NCBI GenBank assembly: GCA_023433505.1
Contig: JAEZCO010000082.1
Span: 58,287 to 122,286, forward strand
Source of the DNA: Bacillota bacterium
GTDB taxonomy: Bacteria; Bacillota; Clostridia; Acetivibrionales; DTU013
Length of the DNA stretch: 64,000 bases
Direction: 5' to 3'
This document shows, piece after piece, positions 61,533-64,000 of this stretch. Both the position numbers and the translations under genes were made by a program. The notes under the pieces were generated by a model. It worked only from the letters and a program-made list of their open reading frames with translations. It did not search any database and was not told the DNA's origin. Position 1 is the stretch's first letter, and the number at the start of each line of letters is the position of its first letter.

Positions 61533-62216
61533 ATGGACGAAAATGTAGTCAGCTTTAAGGCAACAGTGAATGGTTTGATTCTGATTCTCAGAGAAGAAGA
61601 TGATTTTGACACAATTTACAGGCATATAGAGATGAAGGTGGCTTCATCCGGCAGGTTCTTCAAAGGTGCCAGTATAGGCGTCAAGTACAGGGGCAGAAAG
61701 CTATCTCCGGAAGAGGAAGGCAAATTGGCAGAGCTTCTGGCTGCAAGCACCGGCGCTGAGATAAAGAGCTTTGAGGAAGATGCCGAGCAGCCGGAAAAAA
61801 CAGCGGCGGCTGAAAGCACGCAAAATAAGGAAAAGCCCAAAATGCGGCTGATGTATTTTAAAGGTCTGGAAGAGGGGACGACGAAATTTTATAAAGGAAC
61901 AGTCCGTTCGGGAAATCTTGTGAGCTTTGAAGGAAATATTGTGGTTATGGGCGACGTAAACCCGGGCGGTGAAATCGTTGCGACGGGCAATGTCGTTGTC
62001 ATGGGTTCTTTGCGTGGGATCGTCCACGCGGGAGCAGACGGAAACAAGGAAGCTGTTGTCGCAGCCCTGAGTCTTCAGCCCACGCAGCTGCGGATTGCGG
62101 ATGTAATAACCAGATCTCCCGATACAATGGGCGGCAAGGCCGCATTGAATCCGGAAATGGCATTTGTGAAGGATGACAGGGTGTACATAGAAAATTTTCT
62201 GCCACAGCATAAGTAG
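61533..62216 (+). CDS. minC: Septum-site-determining protein MinC
   Basis: A 227-residue MinC with an N-terminal domain (about 1-95) that blocks FtsZ assembly and a C-terminal beta-helix dimerisation domain (about 115-225, GTVRSGNLVSFEGNIVVMGDV, GEIVATGNVVVMGSLRG) that binds MinD. ATG 61533 follows AGGGGGT. It works with MinD and MinE, encoded just downstream, to keep the division site at mid-cell. Confidence 0.95.
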   Translation: MDENVVSFKATVNGLILILREEDDFDTIYRHIEMKVASSGRFFKGASIGVKYRGRKLSPEEEGKLAELLAASTGAEIKSFEEDAEQPEKTAAAESTQNKEKPKMRLMYFKGLEEGTTKFYKGTVRSGNLVSFEGNIVVMGDVNPGGEIVATGNVVVMGSLRGIVHAGADGNKEAVVAALSLQPTQLRIADVITRSPDTMGGKAALNPEMAFVKDDRVYIENFLPQHK

Positions 62217-62304
62217 TGAGTGATAATCGAGGAAAATTGTATTTGCCGTGAGCGTGGCATTGACGATTATTGCACCTGACCCGGACAGTATGTGTCCGAT
62301 GCAT

Positions 62305-62333
62305 TTGACAAAAGCTATAAAGAAATATATATT
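62305..62333 (+). promoter_or_regulatory. Promoter of minD-minE-mgsA
   Basis: TTGACA (62305-62310), 17 bases, TATATT (62328-62333), with the start about 40 bases before the minD ATG. This separates minDE from minC control. Confidence 0.8.
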
Positions 62334-62374
62334 TACAGTAAGCCTGATTTTTAACACGGGAGGTACATAAGCGA

Positions 62375-63175
62375 ATGGGTGAAGTCATAGTAGTAACTTC
62401 AGGTAAGGGTGGTGTCGGTAAAACCACGACTACGGCAAATATCGGTGTAGGTCTTGCCCTTGCGGGGAAGAAGGTTGTTTTGATCGACACGGATATCGGT
62501 CTTAGAAACCTGGATGTGGTGATGGGGCTTGAAAACAGGATCGTTTACGATCTGGTGGATGTGGTTGAAGGCTTTTGCAGAGTAAAACAGGCTTTGATAA
62601 AGGACAAGCGTTATGACGGCCTTTATCTCCTTCCGGCCGCCCAGACAAGGGATAAATCAGCGGTAAGCCCGCAGCAGATGATGAAGCTGTGCGATGAATT
62701 GCGGGAAGAATTCGATTATATCATCATCGATTGTCCTGCCGGTATCGAACAGGGCTTTAAAAATGCAATTGCAGGCGCAGACAGAGCCGTTGTCGTTACT
62801 ACTCCCGAGGTATCCGCAGTAAGAGATGCGGACAGGATCATAGGGCTCCTGGAGGCAAACGAGCTTAAGAATCCCAGGCTGCTGGTCAACAGGGTCCGTA
62901 TTGATATGGTTAAACGCGGAGATATGATGAATATCGACGATATTATAGATATACTGGCAATAGGCCTCATCGGAGTCGTTCCCGATGATGAAAAGATCGT
63001 AGTATCCACCAACAAAGGCGAGCCTGCCATCACCGATGATAAGTCGCCGGCCGGCCAAGCTTACAGGAATATTGCCAAGAGGATCATGGGAGAAGAGGTC
63101 CCCTTCCTGAACCTGGAAAACGATGGCGGGTGGATGTTGAAACTTAAAAAAATATTTGGTCTTAAAGCCACCTGA
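62375..63175 (+). CDS. minD: Septum-site-determining ATPase MinD
   Basis: A 266-residue MinD with the deviant Walker A SGKGGVGKTTT (9-19), the switch region IDTDIGLRNLD and a C-terminal amphipathic membrane-targeting helix (WMLKLKKIFGLKAT). It recruits MinC to membrane and is stimulated by MinE. ATG follows GGGAGGT. minE is 14 bases downstream. Confidence 0.97.
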   Translation: MGEVIVVTSGKGGVGKTTTTANIGVGLALAGKKVVLIDTDIGLRNLDVVMGLENRIVYDLVDVVEGFCRVKQALIKDKRYDGLYLLPAAQTRDKSAVSPQQMMKLCDELREEFDYIIIDCPAGIEQGFKNAIAGADRAVVVTTPEVSAVRDADRIIGLLEANELKNPRLLVNRVRIDMVKRGDMMNIDDIIDILAIGLIGVVPDDEKIVVSTNKGEPAITDDKSPAGQAYRNIAKRIMGEEVPFLNLENDGGWMLKLKKIFGLKAT

Positions 63176-63189
63176 AGGGAGAGAGAATA

Positions 63190-63471
63190 ATGCTTGATCT
63201 GCTGAAAATATTTGGAAAGCCAAAAGCGTCAAAAGATGTAGCAAAAGAAAGATTGAAGCTTGTTTTGATCCATGACAGGGCAAATGTTTCTCCTCAATTC
63301 CTGGAGATGCTGAAAAGTGAAATCATAAAGGTTATCACGAATTATATGGATGTGGATGAAAGCGCTCTTGATATTCAGCTGACCAAAACAAAAAGCGATG
63401 ACGGCGAGAGTATCGTTCCGGCGCTTTATGCCAATATACCCATCCGCAATATCAAGGGCAGCGGTAAATAG
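63190..63471 (+). CDS. minE: Cell-division topological specificity factor MinE
   Basis: A 93-residue MinE: the N-terminal MinD-binding helix (MLDLLKIFGK then the ASKDVAKERLKLVLIHDR motif) and C-terminal topological domain (IKVITNYMDVDESALDIQL). It drives MinD ATP hydrolysis and pole oscillation or gradient formation. ATG follows GGGAGAG. mgsA starts four bases after its stop. Confidence 0.95.
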   Translation: MLDLLKIFGKPKASKDVAKERLKLVLIHDRANVSPQFLEMLKSEIIKVITNYMDVDESALDIQLTKTKSDDGESIVPALYANIPIRNIKGSGK

Positions 63472-63474
63472 AAT

Positions 63475-63876
63475 ATGAACATAGCGCTGATAGCACATGA
63501 TAAAAAGAAAGAGCTGATGGTGGATTTCTGTATAGCATATAAAGCTATTTTTCAGGAGCATAAATTGTTTGCGACAGGGACTACAGGCTCTTTTATCATT
63601 GAGGCTACAGGCTTGCCGGTTTACAGGTTTTCTCCGGGGCCCCTGGGCGGAGAGCAGCAGATAGGCGCCAGAGTGGCGCTTAACGAGATGGACCTGGTGA
63701 TCTTTCTCAGGGATCCGCTGACTGCACGGGAGTACGAGCCGGATATCAATTCCCTTTTAAGGCTGTGTGATGTTCACAACATCCCTTTTGCAACCAATAT
63801 AGCCACAGCGGAAATGCTGGTGAAGGGGCTGGAGCGGGGAGATCTTTCCTGGAGGGAAATTGTCAATCCGGGATGA
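63475..63876 (+). CDS. mgsA: Methylglyoxal synthase
   Basis: A 133-residue MgsA that turns dihydroxyacetone phosphate into methylglyoxal, a bypass of lower glycolysis that releases phosphate. Visible motifs are IALIAHDKKK, the TGTTG phosphate-binding loop, GPLGGEQQIGA and RDPLTAREYEPDI with the catalytic aspartate in FLRDP. ATG 63475 has a weak ribosome site and sits four bases after minE, so translation may be coupled. The co-transcription with minDE is shared by many Clostridia. Confidence 0.95.
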   Translation: MNIALIAHDKKKELMVDFCIAYKAIFQEHKLFATGTTGSFIIEATGLPVYRFSPGPLGGEQQIGARVALNEMDLVIFLRDPLTAREYEPDINSLLRLCDVHNIPFATNIATAEMLVKGLERGDLSWREIVNPG

Positions 63877-63917
63877 CTTCCATAATTTTTGCAGGAAGAA
63901 TATCGCAGGAATCGCGG

Positions 63918-63949
63918 GGCAGTCAATTTTGACTGCCTTTTATATTTTT
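63918..63949 (+). terminator. Terminator after mgsA
   Basis: GGCAGTCA (63918-63925) pairs perfectly with TGACTGCC (63930-63937) across an ATTT loop, followed by TTTTATATTTTT. It ends the mre-min block as far as the window shows. Confidence 0.9.
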
Positions 63950-64000
63950 CTTAAAATTGTATGATAAAAAAAGAAATCCGGCGCAGGGGCGGCCTTTGGC

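Overview
The window reads as chromosomal DNA from a low-to-mid GC anaerobic Firmicute of class Clostridia, probably near the cellulolytic Clostridium cluster III/Ruminiclostridium group. This taxonomic call is an inference from gene order and Firmicute-type regulation. The supporting signs are strong Shine-Dalgarno sites, many TTG/GTG starts, a c-di-AMP (ydaO-type) riboswitch, a T-box leader, sigma-A promoters, and a DUF4321-maf-radC-mreBCD-mrdA-minCDE-mgsA block. There is no prophage, IS element with a transposase, CRISPR array, rRNA or tRNA.

Layout. 1-10 kb: the end of a SIMPL-domain protein, an alpha/beta hydrolase, a c-di-AMP riboswitch upstream of a dapB-like reductase, a DacF-like D,D-carboxypeptidase lacking its catalytic serine, a glucan phosphorylase, and a membrane phosphodiester glycosidase pair. 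10-19 kb: thioredoxin, a DivIVA-domain protein, a T-box-controlled Lrp/aminotransferase pair, a nitroreductase, an aldo/keto reductase, a nitrogen module (glnK-amt behind an attenuator, divergent from an ANTAR-domain regulator), and prfB with its programmed frameshift. 19-30 kb: a large secreted protein; a lar operon (larE, a DUF2520 protein, larB, a structured intergenic RNA candidate, larC, a radical-SAM protein) that makes the nickel-pincer cofactor but has no larA client nearby; and an EAL-GGDEF protein behind a two-hairpin leader. 30-45 kb: an ECF-like membrane protein, SEC-C protein, icd, a MinJ-like PDZ membrane protein, a GH2 beta-galactosidase with a divergent AraC regulator, arginase, GNAT, a cytoplasmic ParB-like/BMP fusion, a CoA-disulfide-reductase-like protein with rhodanese domain, a decayed methyltransferase remnant and a phosphoesterase. 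45-54 kb: asnS, an Asp23 protein, a flippase-like membrane protein, a heterodimeric ABC exporter, PspC/LiaF-like envelope-stress proteins and a class I isoprenoid-synthase-like protein. 55-64 kb: the cell-shape and division block, ending in mgsA and a strong terminator.

Intergenic regions carry at least three families of small dispersed repeats: palindromic MITE-like elements of about 100 bp; a GAGGCTGGTCGCAAAT repeat with an AT-rich tail; and a TCATTGC...GGCAATCTC repeat. Themes linking the genes are envelope growth and division (MreBCD/PBP2/Min/DivIVA/MinJ-like), nitrogen control by attenuation, and nickel-pincer cofactor synthesis. The observations I rate highest are the serine-less DacF, the structured element between larB and larC, the palindromic repeat family, the ANTAR/amt attenuator pair, and the ParB-like/BMP fusion.
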